A stretch of 64,000 nt of DNA from Desulfomarina profundi. Its GTDB lineage: Bacteria > Desulfobacterota > Desulfobulbia > Desulfobulbales > Desulfocapsaceae. Positions 17,417-26,221 of the stretch are shown here, in pieces. Each line of letters starts with the position of its first letter. The first letter of the stretch is position 1. Location of the stretch: positions 248,001-312,000 of the forward strand of contig NZ_AP024086.1 in assembly GCF_019703855.1 (NCBI RefSeq). Reading direction: 5' to 3'. The translations under genes and the position numbers were made by a program. Under the pieces are notes generated by a model. It was not told where the DNA came from and ran no database searches. It saw nothing but the letters and a program-made list of their open reading frames with translations.

Positions 17417-18322
17417 ATGAGAGAACTGGTAATTATAAGCGGTAAGGGGGGGACAGGTAAAACCAGTCTGACAGCGGCCTTTGCCGCTCTGGCTGAAAAC
17501 GCTGTTTTATGTGATGCCGATGTGGATGCGGCAGATTTGCATTTGCTGCTGGCTCCCGAGGTAAAAAAGCGCACTGATTTTATGGGTGGTTCTCTTGCCG
17601 CAATAAGGCAGGACGATTGTGTGGAATGTGGCAAGTGCCTGGAACTGTGTAAATTCGAGGCCATCTCCGAAGATTTTGTTGTGGATCCCATTGCCTGTGA
17701 AGGGTGTGGTGTCTGTGTTGATCTCTGTCCGGAGCAGGCAATTGATTTTCCGGTTCAGAAATGCGGTGAATGGTTTATCTCGGACACTCGATACGGCACC
17801 ATGGTTCATGCGCGTCTCGGGATCGCGGAAGAAAATTCAGGTAAACTGGTAAGCCTTGTCCGCCAGCAGGCAAAAGAGATCGCTGAAGTGGAGGGCAGGG
17901 AGCTGATTCTCACAGATGGTCCTCCGGGAATCGGTTGTCCGGTTATTGCGGCCATTGGTGGAGCAACAGCTCTGGTCATCATTGTTGAACCCACGGTTTC
18001 CGGGCTTCATGATATGTCCAGAGTGGCTGATCTTGCAAGACATTTCAAGGTGCCGGGGCTTGTCTGTGTCAACAAGTATGATTTGAACGAAGAGATGGCC
18101 GCCAGAATAGAGAATGTGGCAACAGAACGAAATATGGAGATTGTTGGCCGAATTCCTTTTGATCCCGAGTTTACCAGGGCCATGGTGGAGGGAAAGAATA
18201 TTTTGGAGTTTGTACCTGGTTCAGCCACTGTCGAAACGGTTCGCAGTGTCTGGGGCAGTATTTTGTCATCTCCTGCAATGAATAAGCTGGGGTTGAAGGA
18301 TTTTTCAAAAACAATCAGGTAA
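17417..18322 (+). CDS. MinD/Mrp-family P-loop ATPase with inserted ferredoxin domain (intact)
   Basis: 301 residues; Walker A GKGGTGKTS, two [4Fe-4S] motifs (CVECGKCLELC, CEGCGVCVDLC, about 70-107) and DGPPGIGCP. It is the sister of the preceding frameshifted ATPase, 14 bases downstream with its own ribosome site (GGAGAG). The pair probably forms a heterodimer that couples ATP hydrolysis to handling of Fe-S or mixed-metal clusters on the NifX-like proteins of this operon. That role is inferred from the ORP-complex precedent. Confidence 0.9.
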   Translation: MRELVIISGKGGTGKTSLTAAFAALAENAVLCDADVDAADLHLLLAPEVKKRTDFMGGSLAAIRQDDCVECGKCLELCKFEAISEDFVVDPIACEGCGVCVDLCPEQAIDFPVQKCGEWFISDTRYGTMVHARLGIAEENSGKLVSLVRQQAKEIAEVEGRELILTDGPPGIGCPVIAAIGGATALVIIVEPTVSGLHDMSRVADLARHFKVPGLVCVNKYDLNEEMAARIENVATERNMEIVGRIPFDPEFTRAMVEGKNILEFVPGSATVETVRSVWGSILSSPAMNKLGLKDFSKTIR

Positions 18323-18350
18323 AGAAAAAGTAAAACAAGGAGAAAAGAGC

Positions 18351-18734
18351 ATGGCAAAGGTACGTATAGCAGTTCCATCCGAAGGTGAAGGCGGTCTTGA
18401 CGGGAAGCGTGCGGGGCATTTTGGTCACTGTGATGTGTTTACCCTGATAGACGTGGAAGATGGTGAAATTAAGGAGGTCTCAATCCTGCCGAACAAGGAA
18501 CATGTCCAGGGTGGATGCATGGTGCCCGTAAATTTGCTGGCGGAGCATAAGGTGCAGCAACTTGTAGTGGGTGGAATCGGAATGCGGCCTTTGATGGGCT
18601 TTCAGCAGGTGGGAATTGATGTATACCATGATGCTGAACGGATTGATATCAGACCGGTGGTGGAGGATATGATTGCCGGTAAGGTTCCGGTTATTCAAAA
18701 TGATCAGGTTTGTGGTGGTGGAGGTGGTCATTGA
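18351..18734 (+). CDS. NifX/iron-molybdenum cofactor family protein
   Basis: 127 residues; the pattern RAGHFGHCDVF near residues 21-31 and the C-terminal CGGGGGH are typical of the NifB/NifX-type cluster-binding proteins found with Mrp ATPases. It has a strong ribosome site (AAGGAG), 28 bases after the ATPase gene, and is the second of three NifX-type genes in the cluster. Confidence 0.85.
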   Translation: MAKVRIAVPSEGEGGLDGKRAGHFGHCDVFTLIDVEDGEIKEVSILPNKEHVQGGCMVPVNLLAEHKVQQLVVGGIGMRPLMGFQQVGIDVYHDAERIDIRPVVEDMIAGKVPVIQNDQVCGGGGGH

Positions 18735-18760
18735 TCAGTTACAATGGAAAAGGTGAAGTA

Positions 18761-19119
18761 ATGAAAGTAGCAGTTACGGCAAGAGGTGTGACCCTTGACG
18801 ATGAGGTTGATCCCCGCTTTGGTCGGGCCCCATATATTCTTATGGTTGATACTGAAACCTTTGAGTTTGAGGCCGTGGACAACAGCGAAAATGTCAACGC
18901 GTTTAAAGGAGCTGGTATCCAGGCGGCGACCATGGTCAGTGAAAAGGGGCTGAAGTGTTGCTCACCGGTTACTGTGGTCCCAATGCTTTCAAGACTGTTG
19001 ATGCTGCCGGGATAAAGGTGGTGAACGATGTGTCCGGAACGGTTCGTGAAGCGGTGGAAAAATTCAAGGCCGGTCCTGTAGAATACAGCACTGGTGCCAA
19101 TGTGGAAGGACACTGGTAA
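18761..19119 (+). pseudogene. NifX/iron-molybdenum cofactor family protein, one frameshift
   Basis: It begins MKVAVTARG after AGGTGA and shows the usual VDPRFGRAPYI motif. The frame breaks at GGGG 18946-18949. Adding one G restores the conserved AEVLLTGYCGPNAFKTVDAA.. segment and a stop at 19117-19119, giving 119 residues. Without the correction, translation would drift into an unrelated tail ending near 19015. This is the closest match in the cluster to the ORP/MTH1175 family. Confidence 0.8.
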
Positions 19120-19191
19120 GAGAATGGTGCCCAGGAGTGATGAGATGTTTGAGTTGATTGGGGATCACCTTTTATCGGGAGGAAGAAAAAA

Positions 19192-19677
19192 ATGAACGAT
19201 GCGGAATTTGATGCCATCGTCAATAAAATCCAGGAAGAGGTTTTTGCCGAGGCCAGGAATGCCCTGGGAGTAAAGGGTTTTGACCGGTGGCGTAATCCTC
19301 GATTCTGTGGAAAAATGACGGACTCCGACGGTTTTGCCAGAGTGAAGGGCAGTTGTGGCGATACCATGGAAATGTATATCAAGGTTGAAGGTGAGCGGCT
19401 TCGTGAGGTCAGCTACACAACTGATGGATGCGGTTCCAGTTCCGTGGCAGGTTCCTTTACTGCGGAACTGGCGACCGGCAGGAGTATTGAAGAGGTTTTC
19501 GACCTCAGCGGGGCCGATGTATTAAAGGAGATCGGTTCATTCCCCGAAGCTGAAGAACACTGTGCCTACTTGGCAGTTAAAACTCTTCAGGAAGCTTTGA
19601 ATGCATACATGGTGGCACAGACTAAAAAAGGGAAACTGAAAGAATTAAATCATATCAACATTGACCATTGTTCATGA
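19192..19677 (+). CDS. NifU/IscU-like Fe-S scaffold protein
   Basis: 161 residues; the NifU N-terminal fold is indicated by three cysteines in the expected order (GSCGDTM about 59, DGCGSS about 81, EHCAYL about 124). The N-terminal 45 residues differ from housekeeping IscU and include WRNPRFCGKM. It is the last gene of the cluster, with a good ribosome site (GGGAGGAAG), and probably supplies clusters to the MinD ATPases or NifX proteins. A strong terminator follows at 19705. Confidence 0.85.
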   Translation: MNDAEFDAIVNKIQEEVFAEARNALGVKGFDRWRNPRFCGKMTDSDGFARVKGSCGDTMEMYIKVEGERLREVSYTTDGCGSSSVAGSFTAELATGRSIEEVFDLSGADVLKEIGSFPEAEEHCAYLAVKTLQEALNAYMVAQTKKGKLKELNHINIDHCS

Positions 19678-19704
19678 GAAAAGCGGGTTGATGATTGTTT
19701 AACC

Positions 19705-19742
19705 AAAAGGGGGCTGTTCGAAGCATTGAACAGCCCCCTTTT
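19705..19742. terminator. Bidirectional rho-independent terminator
   Basis: A 15-bp perfect stem AAAAGGGGGCTGTTC with its inverse, eight-base loop. A/T tails on both sides serve the NifU-like gene (+) and the stress-protein gene (-). Confidence 0.88.
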
Positions 19743-19818
19743 GAATCTGTAGGAACAGGATTTAGGTTGAATAATGCCAGACTGCAGAGAATTTGGCTGC
19801 AGCACAGAGAGAGAAATC

Positions 19819-20262
19819 CTATTTATATGGATTCATTGTCAGGGTCGGGCAATGAACGCTCTTTAATACCCGTTCCGCCACACTGCCGAGGAGAATTCTC
19901 TCAAGACCTCTGGCTCCATGTGTTCCGATGATGAGAAGGCCCGCGTCTTCAGTGTCAGCATATTTGACAACTTCTTCAACAATGTCACCTCGTATGACGA
20001 CGCCATCCATGTCCCCCACGACTGTCCTGTTGTCTTCAATGATACCGTCAACAGCAATTTTGGCTTTTCTCGCCTGCTCCTCATAAATTGGTTCAAACGA
20101 GGGGCTTCCTATCATCATGTCACCCGTGGCGATATTTTCCACAACATGAATGAACCTGATCCCGGCGGAGAATTTTTCCGCAACATAGACCGAAAATTCA
20201 ACGAGTTTTTTGGTATGACGGTCCAAATCAATAGGAACAACAATTTTTGTAATATCTTTCAT
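19819..20262 (-). CDS. Universal stress protein (UspA family)
   Basis: 147 residues from the ATG at 20262, chosen because GGAGAAAAGTT precedes it; a longer upstream frame lacks a ribosome site. It opens ITKIVVPIDLD and ends with the ATP-binding pattern G-x2-G-x9-GS (GTHGARG..LLGS), so it is of the ATP-binding class. It is a single-domain cytoplasmic protein. It stands alone between the ORP-like cluster and a gene-free repeat region. Confidence 0.9.
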   Translation of the reverse strand: MKDITKIVVPIDLDRHTKKLVEFSVYVAEKFSAGIRFIHVVENIATGDMMIGSPSFEPIYEEQARKAKIAVDGIIEDNRTVVGDMDGVVIRGDIVEEVVKYADTEDAGLLIIGTHGARGLERILLGSVAERVLKSVHCPTLTMNPYK

Positions 20263-20461
20263 AACTTTTCTCCAAAATACTGAATTTGGCAGACATGTGA
20301 AATGTCTATAATATTGTTTTCCGGACAACTGAGTCCAGGTCCAAACAAGTTTTTATGATGTTATGTTGTTGACATCGACTGAAACCATATTTCCCCGATT
20401 GTTTTTTACGGGATTACATGAAGGATATATTTCGGCAGGTGCGGTTAACCCGCATTTCTCA

Positions 20462-20548
20462 TGAACATTGTGTCAATTTTGAGATGAGCTGTAGAATACA
20501 AATAATTAGCCAACTATCAGTAGTCGAACAAAATTGACACAATGTTCA
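20462..20548. repeat. 87-bp element with 20-bp terminal inverted repeats
   Basis: TGAACATTGTGTCAATTTTG at 20462-20481 is mirrored exactly at 20529-20548. A diverged copy that has lost its right arm is at 58431-58510. It is too short to code; it looks like a non-autonomous insertion or palindromic repeat. Confidence 0.7.
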
Positions 20549-20617
20549 CCCAAGGTCAGCCCAGGCGACGCCATCTTCTGCAATATCTCAACAGTAAATA
20601 TAGGCCACTATTATTGA

Positions 20618-20742
20618 TGGACTCGTAAAAACTCCGATCTACTGCGTTGTGGGGTGATCGTGTAATGCTCGACGTACTATATGTACGCCTGCGCTTACAC
20701 GACACCGCCACGCCTTGTATATCGAAGTTTTTCCAGAGTCCA
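20618..20742. repeat. 125-bp imperfect palindrome (REP-like)
   Basis: TGGACTCGTAAAAACTCCGAT at the left end pairs with ATCGAAGTTTTTCCAGAGTCCA at the right, and the centre (CGTAC-TATAT-GTACG) is also palindromic. Elements of this build are common extragenic repeats in Desulfobacterota and Geobacter-like genomes. Confidence 0.65.
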
Positions 20743-21140
20743 TCTGGAAACGTTGAACGACTTTTTACGAGATCATCATTATTTACTCTTGAAAATTTTG
20801 TAGCTGACGCCGCCTGAACTGATGAAAAATGCGGATTAATCGGGATGTTTTTCTCCCCTGATATTCAATACAATATTGCACAAACAGTCACCTGACAAGC
20901 ATTGTTACGAAAAATGGTAACAAGTCACAGGGTACCGAATCTTTCCACGATCAGCCCGGCTTACGTATGACCAATACGCTGCGCCGAGCTGCTTATGAAA
21001 ATCTCCGGCACCCTGTAACCTTTTACAAATACGATGATTGATACAACAAAGTTGCCGGCCCTGTGATCAGTTACGAAAAATGAGGTAGAAGTCAGGTGGG
21101 AGGGGTGCCGGTGAAAGCTGATACCGGAGGAAGACCACGG

Positions 21141-21401
21141 TCAACTGTAAATCAGAACAAATCGGTCATTGTTTATGCTGATTCGGAGCCGGCCACCATG
21201 ATTGCGACCATAAACTTCCCAACCCGGCGCATCCTCAAATTCGCATTTCAGACACCGGGGAGAATGGATATCCTGTTCCCGGTCATTCCAGGCGACCAGG
21301 GTAGTATATTCATTTTCCAACAGAGCGAGGACATCAGTCATTTTTCTGATCGTATCAAAATCTGGGTTTATACCTTCCAGAGTTATGTGAACTTTCTGCA
21401 T
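21141..21401 (-). CDS. Small hypothetical protein downstream of the DsrE gene
   Basis: 86 residues, soluble, with a ferredoxin-like alternation of strands and helices; Cys is at about residue 50 (RCLKC pattern). Not recognised. The ribosome site is weak. It lies 94 bases beyond the DsrE stop on the same strand, with a palindrome between the two, so co-transcription is possible but attenuated. Confidence 0.5.
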   Translation of the reverse strand: MQKVHITLEGINPDFDTIRKMTDVLALLENEYTTLVAWNDREQDIHSPRCLKCEFEDAPGWEVYGRNHGGRLRISINNDRFVLIYS

Positions 21402-21451
21402 AATTGTATTCTTTCACTAACTGGTGGAGATGGAGAGGAAAACCTGATTGC

Positions 21452-21484
21452 CCATGAAACTCAATCTGCCTGAGTTTCATGGGA
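21452..21484 (-). terminator. Palindrome after the DsrE gene (terminator or REP)
   Basis: A 13-bp perfect stem CCCATGAAACTCA with its inverse, six or seven bases of loop. It belongs to the dispersed ATGAAACTCAG repeat family (see 60330) and sits 11 bases past the DsrE stop. It lacks a clean T-run. Confidence 0.55.
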
Positions 21485-21494
21485 TCTGAAAAAT

Positions 21495-21843
21495 TTAAAA
21501 ATTGAAAACCTTTGCCTCGGCCGCCATGTCGATAAGGTGGGGCCGCCATCCAGGGCCATATTGGAATGGAATTGAGCTTCATCCAGCTTCCTGTTTTTTG
21601 CGCAGGGGTACATACCCCGGTCTGCACCTCGTTTTCTACGAGATAGGGAAGGTAGTCGTTGACACAGTCACCTGTGGTTGTCTGCTGGGATCCATCTTTC
21701 TCCTTTACCGCCCAGTCCACACCCCCATCAATAAGAAAGAGGTTGACCTGATGGCCTTTTGAGTGGGCTATTTTTGCGAACTGAAAACAGCGGGTTGCCT
21801 TTTCAAAATCGTTGGACCTGAGAACAAAAAGAAAATTTGCCAT
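21495..21843 (-). pseudogene. DsrE-family protein, two frameshifts
   Basis: The start MANFLFVLRSNDFEKATRCF, the GDCVNDYLPYLVE segment and the conserved Cys motif mark a DsrE-family protein. Two single-base losses are needed to read the family pattern: one at the GGGG run 21605-21608 (restores VCTPCAKNRKLDEAQ) and one near 21536-21542 (restores LIDMAAEAKVFNF, stop TAA at 21495-21497), giving about 116 residues. DsrE relatives act in sulfur transfer, but many are of unknown role. The uncorrected frame would end at 21355. Confidence 0.8.
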
Positions 21844-22060
21844 GGTTTCACCTTGTTGATTGAGATAGTCTGTTTTCTGAATTTGTGATGGTTTTTAAAA
21901 ACATCATTCATTTGTCATCAAACGCTCACAGAGTCAGGTATTTCCCGTCCAAGGTGTGGAACGTCTGCTTGAGGACACCACCTGGTCAGGGAATGATTAT
22001 TTTGAAGATATGCAAATAACTATACAACCATGGAGGAGAATTTCAACGGATTGTTACTGA

Positions 22061-22100
22061 AAAACAAAAAGCGATACCTCAAAAAACAGAGGTATCGCTT
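22061..22100 (-). terminator. Rho-independent terminator of tRNA-Gly
   Basis: On the minus strand a 10-bp stem (GCGATACCTC with GAGGTATCGC) is followed by TTTTTGTTTT, a few bases after the tRNA 3' end. Confidence 0.85.
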
Positions 22101-22104
22101 GAAA

Positions 22105-22179
<75 letters not shown>

Positions 22180-22246
22180 ATGATTTTTTTGGGAGTCAAT
22201 TATTTATCAGATTCTCTTTGCTGAGTCAATGATTTTATGAGCAGTT

Positions 22247-23188
22247 TTAAACTGTTCTGATCGGATGTCCATTTTTGAAATTTTTAATATTTTCCAGGGT
22301 CTGGTGTATTATTTCCTCCCGTGCCTCCCTGCTGGCCCAGGCAACATGGGGAGTGATGATTAAGTTGGGTAGTTGTGCATCAATGAGCGGGTTGGAATGG
22401 ACAGGTGGCTCAACGGTCAGCACATCGGTGGCTGCTCCAGCAAGTTTACCGTTCTTCAGGGATGCCAGAAGGGCTTCTTCATCGACAATACCGCCCCTGG
22501 CCGTATTTATCAGAAAAGCCGTCGGTTTCATCAGGGCAAGGATCTCATCGTTTACCAGGTTCCTGGTTTCAGGTGTCAGTGGACAGTGGAGGGTAAGGAC
22601 GTCAAGTGCCGGAGCCAGTTCTCTGAGGGTTGGTCTAGCAGAGTCACTGCTGCCTGGACGACGTCCGATCTCTACCCGCATACCGAAAGCTCTTGCGAGT
22701 TCCGCCACTCTTCTACCGTTATTACCGTAACCGATTATCCCCATGGTCTTGCCCCTCAGTTCAGTGATTGGATAATCCAGGTAGCAGAACTGGCTGGCTT
22801 TCTGCCAGCTACCCTTTCTGACACTTCTTTCGTAGGAGAGCAGGTTGGTAAAAAGAGCCAGGAGGGAGGCAAAAACATGCTGAGCAACAGAGTCTGTGCC
22901 GTATGCCTGGCAGTTGCAGACAGTGATGTTATGCTGTTTTGCTGCCTGAAGATCCACCACATCGGTTCCTGTGGCAACTAGGCAGATCAGTTTGAGAGAT
23001 GGACAGTGCTGCAGGTGTTTCCGGTTGATTTTCACCTTGTTGAGGATGATAAGTTCGGTATCTTTTATCCGTTCAATTACCTTTTCGGGGGGAGTTTGAC
23101 TGTACTGTCGAAAAGAGCTGCACTCTTCACGCAGCGCTTCAAAGGACAGATCGTTCAAGCCTTCCGTATCCAGAAAAACTGTCTTCAT
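22247..23188 (-). CDS. D-2-hydroxyacid dehydrogenase (NAD-dependent)
   Basis: 313 residues from the ATG at 23188, selected by the AAAGGAAA ribosome site; ten extra upstream codons lack one. It has a Rossmann motif GIIGYGNNG near residue 150 and the family residues Arg in NTARGGIVDEEAL (about 236), Glu, and His in ITPHVAWAS (about 285). It reduces or oxidises 2-keto/2-hydroxy acids (glycerate, lactate or similar). Substrate is not determinable. An upstream fragment at 23209-23252 resembles one end of the MITE-like repeat. Confidence 0.9.
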   Translation of the reverse strand: MKTVFLDTEGLNDLSFEALREECSSFRQYSQTPPEKVIERIKDTELIILNKVKINRKHLQHCPSLKLICLVATGTDVVDLQAAKQHNITVCNCQAYGTDSVAQHVFASLLALFTNLLSYERSVRKGSWQKASQFCYLDYPITELRGKTMGIIGYGNNGRRVAELARAFGMRVEIGRRPGSSDSARPTLRELAPALDVLTLHCPLTPETRNLVNDEILALMKPTAFLINTARGGIVDEEALLASLKNGKLAGAATDVLTVEPPVHSNPLIDAQLPNLIITPHVAWASREAREEIIHQTLENIKNFKNGHPIRTV

Positions 23189-23208
23189 GTGAATTTCCTT
23201 TACTCCAG

Positions 23209-23252
23209 AATCCTGCAATGGGCAAATTTACCGGAGATGCGAGGTGTCAATG
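23209..23252. repeat. Diverged end fragment of the MITE-like element
   Basis: AATCCTGCAATGGGCAAA followed by CGGAGATGCGAGG matches the first 45 bases of the elements at 7987 and 55700 with several differences, and the rest is missing. It is interpreted as a decayed copy. Confidence 0.55.
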
Positions 23253-23287
23253 ATGCTGAATTGCGGGATTGTGGCGGCGATGAGTTG

Positions 23288-25572
23288 TCAGGTTCGGGCT
23301 TGCTCTACCCTGTTTCTTCCATTTTCTTTTGCCCTGTACAGGGCCCGATCGGCACGATTAATGAAACTGTCCCGGCTTTCCGGTTGTTGATAGCAGGCGA
23401 CACCAAAACTGGCGGTCTGTTTCCAGTCGACAGGAAAGTGTGTTTCGGCAATGATCTTTCGTAAATGTTCTGCCATTGTTGTTACTCCATCAAGGTCATT
23501 CTCCGGGCAGATTAGAAGAAACTCCTCACCCCCCAGCGGCCGGCAATGTCACTTTTTCTTATATTTTTCGAAATGGTTTCGGCAAAATGGCAAAGTACCC
23601 TGTCCCCTGTCTGGTGTCCATAGGTATCATTGACTTTCTTGAAATGATCAATATCCAAAATCATAATGGACAGAGGTCGGTCGTATCGGTCAATTCGTTC
23701 TATTTCCGCAGCCAGTACGTTATTGATGTGTCTCCTGTTGAACAGTCCTGTCAGTTGATCGGTAATGGAGAGACGTTCGAGCTTTTCGCTCTTTCTGACA
23801 AGCTCACGATGCTGAGCGGCAATTTTTCTGTTCAGTCTCATCAGTTTTCTGTTCCAGGCGATAACCAATACAACAAGGGGAGCTGTTGCTACAGCAATTT
23901 TCCAGAGGATGGTATAATCAAACCGATGTTCAAATTTCATTACCACCCATTTCTGGTAAACGGAATCGATTTCTTTTTGTGGCAGGGCACGGATAAGCTT
24001 ACTCATGATGGAGTGCAGCAGAATATCATTTTTCCTGACTCCAACGCGGATGCTGTCGTTGAAGCCGGAATAACCGGCCACCTTGATGTTATCCAGACCC
24101 ATTTTACGGGTATAGTAAGTTGCCACGGGCAGGGTGATCAGTACGGAATCCAGGTTGCCCGATGACAGTTCCTGCAGTCCCTCCTCCACATCCGAAAAGG
24201 GCACAAAAGAAACTTTGGCAAACTGTTTTGGAGCTTTTTCCCACAGAAAATCATCATCTTCTATACCGACATGTTTGTTGGCAAGATCCTGTAAGCCCTG
24301 TATCCAGGGCGATGATTCCCGGGTAAAGAGAGCGACACTGTAGTTGAGATAAGGAATAGTGAAATCCATATATTCACTTCTTTTTCCGGTGATATTGACC
24401 ATGGGAATGATGTCACAGAGTCCGGTCCTGACTCCAGCTAATGACTCTGTCCAGGAAGCTGTGGGAATGACAGTAAAAGGAGTTTTCAGCTGCTCACTGA
24501 ATATCTCAAGAAAATCTGAAACCATGCCGGTTGCCTGACCGTTTTCCAGCCCGGAAAAGGGAAGTCTCCGGGGGGCGAGACAGACATTGATCGTCTTTCT
24601 ATCTGCAAGATATTCCTCTTCCCGGGGGGTAAGACCTGCACTTTCCTGCCCAATCTGGCGTCCATGACGACTGAACCATTTATCTTTCAGTTTTGTCATG
24701 TCATCAGGCTGGATCGTATTCTGAGCTTTTTTCAGGATGTTGAACAGGATGGGGTTCTTTTTTAAAACGGCAAAATGCATGGAAGAGGTTTTCTGCAGTT
24801 CATCATTGTCTATCCAGGATGAGAGCTTCAGGTCCGTGAAACCGAATTTCCGGATAAAATAGGCCGCAATACCTTCCTGCTCAACCGAGGCAAAAACTTT
24901 GCCCTGGTCCACATATTCCAGGGCCTGTCTTGAGCTTGCCACCTCGATTATATGAACCGCAGGATAATATTTTTTGAAAAACTGGATTGATGACCAGCCT
25001 TTTGGCAGGGCAATTATTTTGCCTTCAAGTTCCTTGAGATTATTGGTGGTTGGGACATTTTTTCGCAGGATAAGTACATTTTTACTGTGGTAATAGGGAT
25101 CTGAGAAAAAAGCTTTTTTCGCTCGCTCCGGGGTTATGCTCAGGGAGTGGAGCAGGTCGATCTGTCCTTTATAAAACATGTGAACAAGCTCATCCCAGGT
25201 GTATCCGTTAATATACCGAAAGCGAATTCCCGATCGCTGCGAGAGAAGATTCATCATGTCTATACCGAATCCTTCTGGTTTCCCGGAAAGGACAAAGTCA
25301 AAGGGTGGCCAGTCGAATTCGTTGGAAACGGTAATTTCAGGGTGGTTCATTATCCAGTTTTTCTCTTTTTCTGTCAGCAGGATGGCCGGAGCGGATGATT
25401 GTGCCTCGGTTCCCCGGGCCAACTTGGAATTAACTGTGGCTGAAACAGGAAGAAAAAAGAGAATAAAGGCCAGTATCAGATTGTGCTTCAATGAACCAGC
25501 CGGGAATGCTGCAGAAATTTCCATAATTTTTTCAGACGGTCTGGATATCTCTCTGGATTTGTGAGTGTTCAC
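23288..25572 (-). pseudogene. Diguanylate cyclase with two periplasmic solute-binding (PBPb) domains, one frameshift
   Basis: An N-terminal signal or anchor segment precedes two tandem bacterial extracellular solute-binding family 3 domains (about 65-300 and 325-545), a membrane helix near 560 and a GGDEF domain. The GGDEF core begins TDQLTGLFNRRH, but the catalytic loop is broken at the run of six C at 23529-23534. One more base gives GRWGGEEFLLICPE and runs on to a stop at 23288, for about 761 residues. The signature would be GGEEF, an active type. It would couple periplasmic ligand binding to c-di-GMP synthesis. Confidence 0.85.
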
Positions 25573-26221
25573 ATCTTGGTCAGGATAATTATTTAACCGT
25601 ATTTTATAACTTCCAATCTGAAAAAGATACCTGGAGGGATGAGATTTTTCATTTCTTAAGAAAAAAGTGGTATTAACAGGTTGATTGATATCATTTTATC
25701 TGAAAACCCCCACTACTGAAAGTGGTTTTAACACAGTTGATATATCCGGTGTTTTGTGGTTGGTGGCCAGCCTGGTAAAGCCATTTTATCTCGATTATGT
25801 TGAGTTTGTCGGGCAGCAGAAATACAATAGCGACAATAGAGTCTTGTCAACTTGGTTCTTCGCAAGTATAAATAGCTGTTTTCAGGCTCGGATGGTGGAA
25901 ACAGCAATGTATCTGTTGAGCCGGAAGGGCATAAATGGATGTGGGCTGCAGGATTTGGCTTGTATTGATGGGTGCTCGGTTGGAAATGCAGGTTAGTGGA
26001 ATAAAAAGAGGAGCAGTGAGATCATACTTTATAGAGGACGTGGTGAATCACGGACGGACATGGATCAACACAAGTCCAGGTAGATACTCATTGCAGATGA
26101 ATCAGCATGGTCGGGCCGGATGGCTCGGTCATTTATACCCTGTAGTGTGGGTACAACAAAGTAATGAAAACCTGGTTGCGGTGAAACTGCCTCCTGCGCT
26201 ACGGATTTTCAAATAAGAATT
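25573..26221. other. Gap of about 650 bases with no supported gene
   Basis: Open frames of 93-103 codons exist but show no family pattern, no ribosome site and mixed composition. A short hairpin ACCCCCACT..AGTGGTTT lies at about 25706-25724. The region must carry promoters for the diguanylate cyclase (-) and the decarboxylase operon (+). Confidence 0.5.

Larger units (their letters stand above)
20263..21140. other. Gene-free region of about 880 bases filled with palindromic repeats
   Basis: No credible reading frame on either strand. It holds the 87-bp inverted-repeat element (20462-20548), the 125-bp palindrome (20618-20742), a third long imperfect hairpin at about 20934-21024 (ACAGGGTACCG with CGGCACCCTGT), and CCTGTGATCAGTTACG at about 21059-21074, a motif also found after typA at about 36557. 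Confidence 0.7.

Noticed and set aside
16687-17691. A 334-codon minus-strand frame across the two MinD ATPase genes
   Set aside because: Antisense shadow of conserved ATPase and ferredoxin motifs; low-complexity Ser/Pro-rich translation.
20263-21140. CRISPR array in the repeat-rich gene-free patch
   Set aside because: The repeats are different palindromes, not identical direct repeats with regular spacers; no cas gene is in the window.
25685-26216. Frames of 93-103 codons before the decarboxylase
   Set aside because: No ribosome site, family pattern or codon bias; they probably occur by chance in an AT-rich gap.
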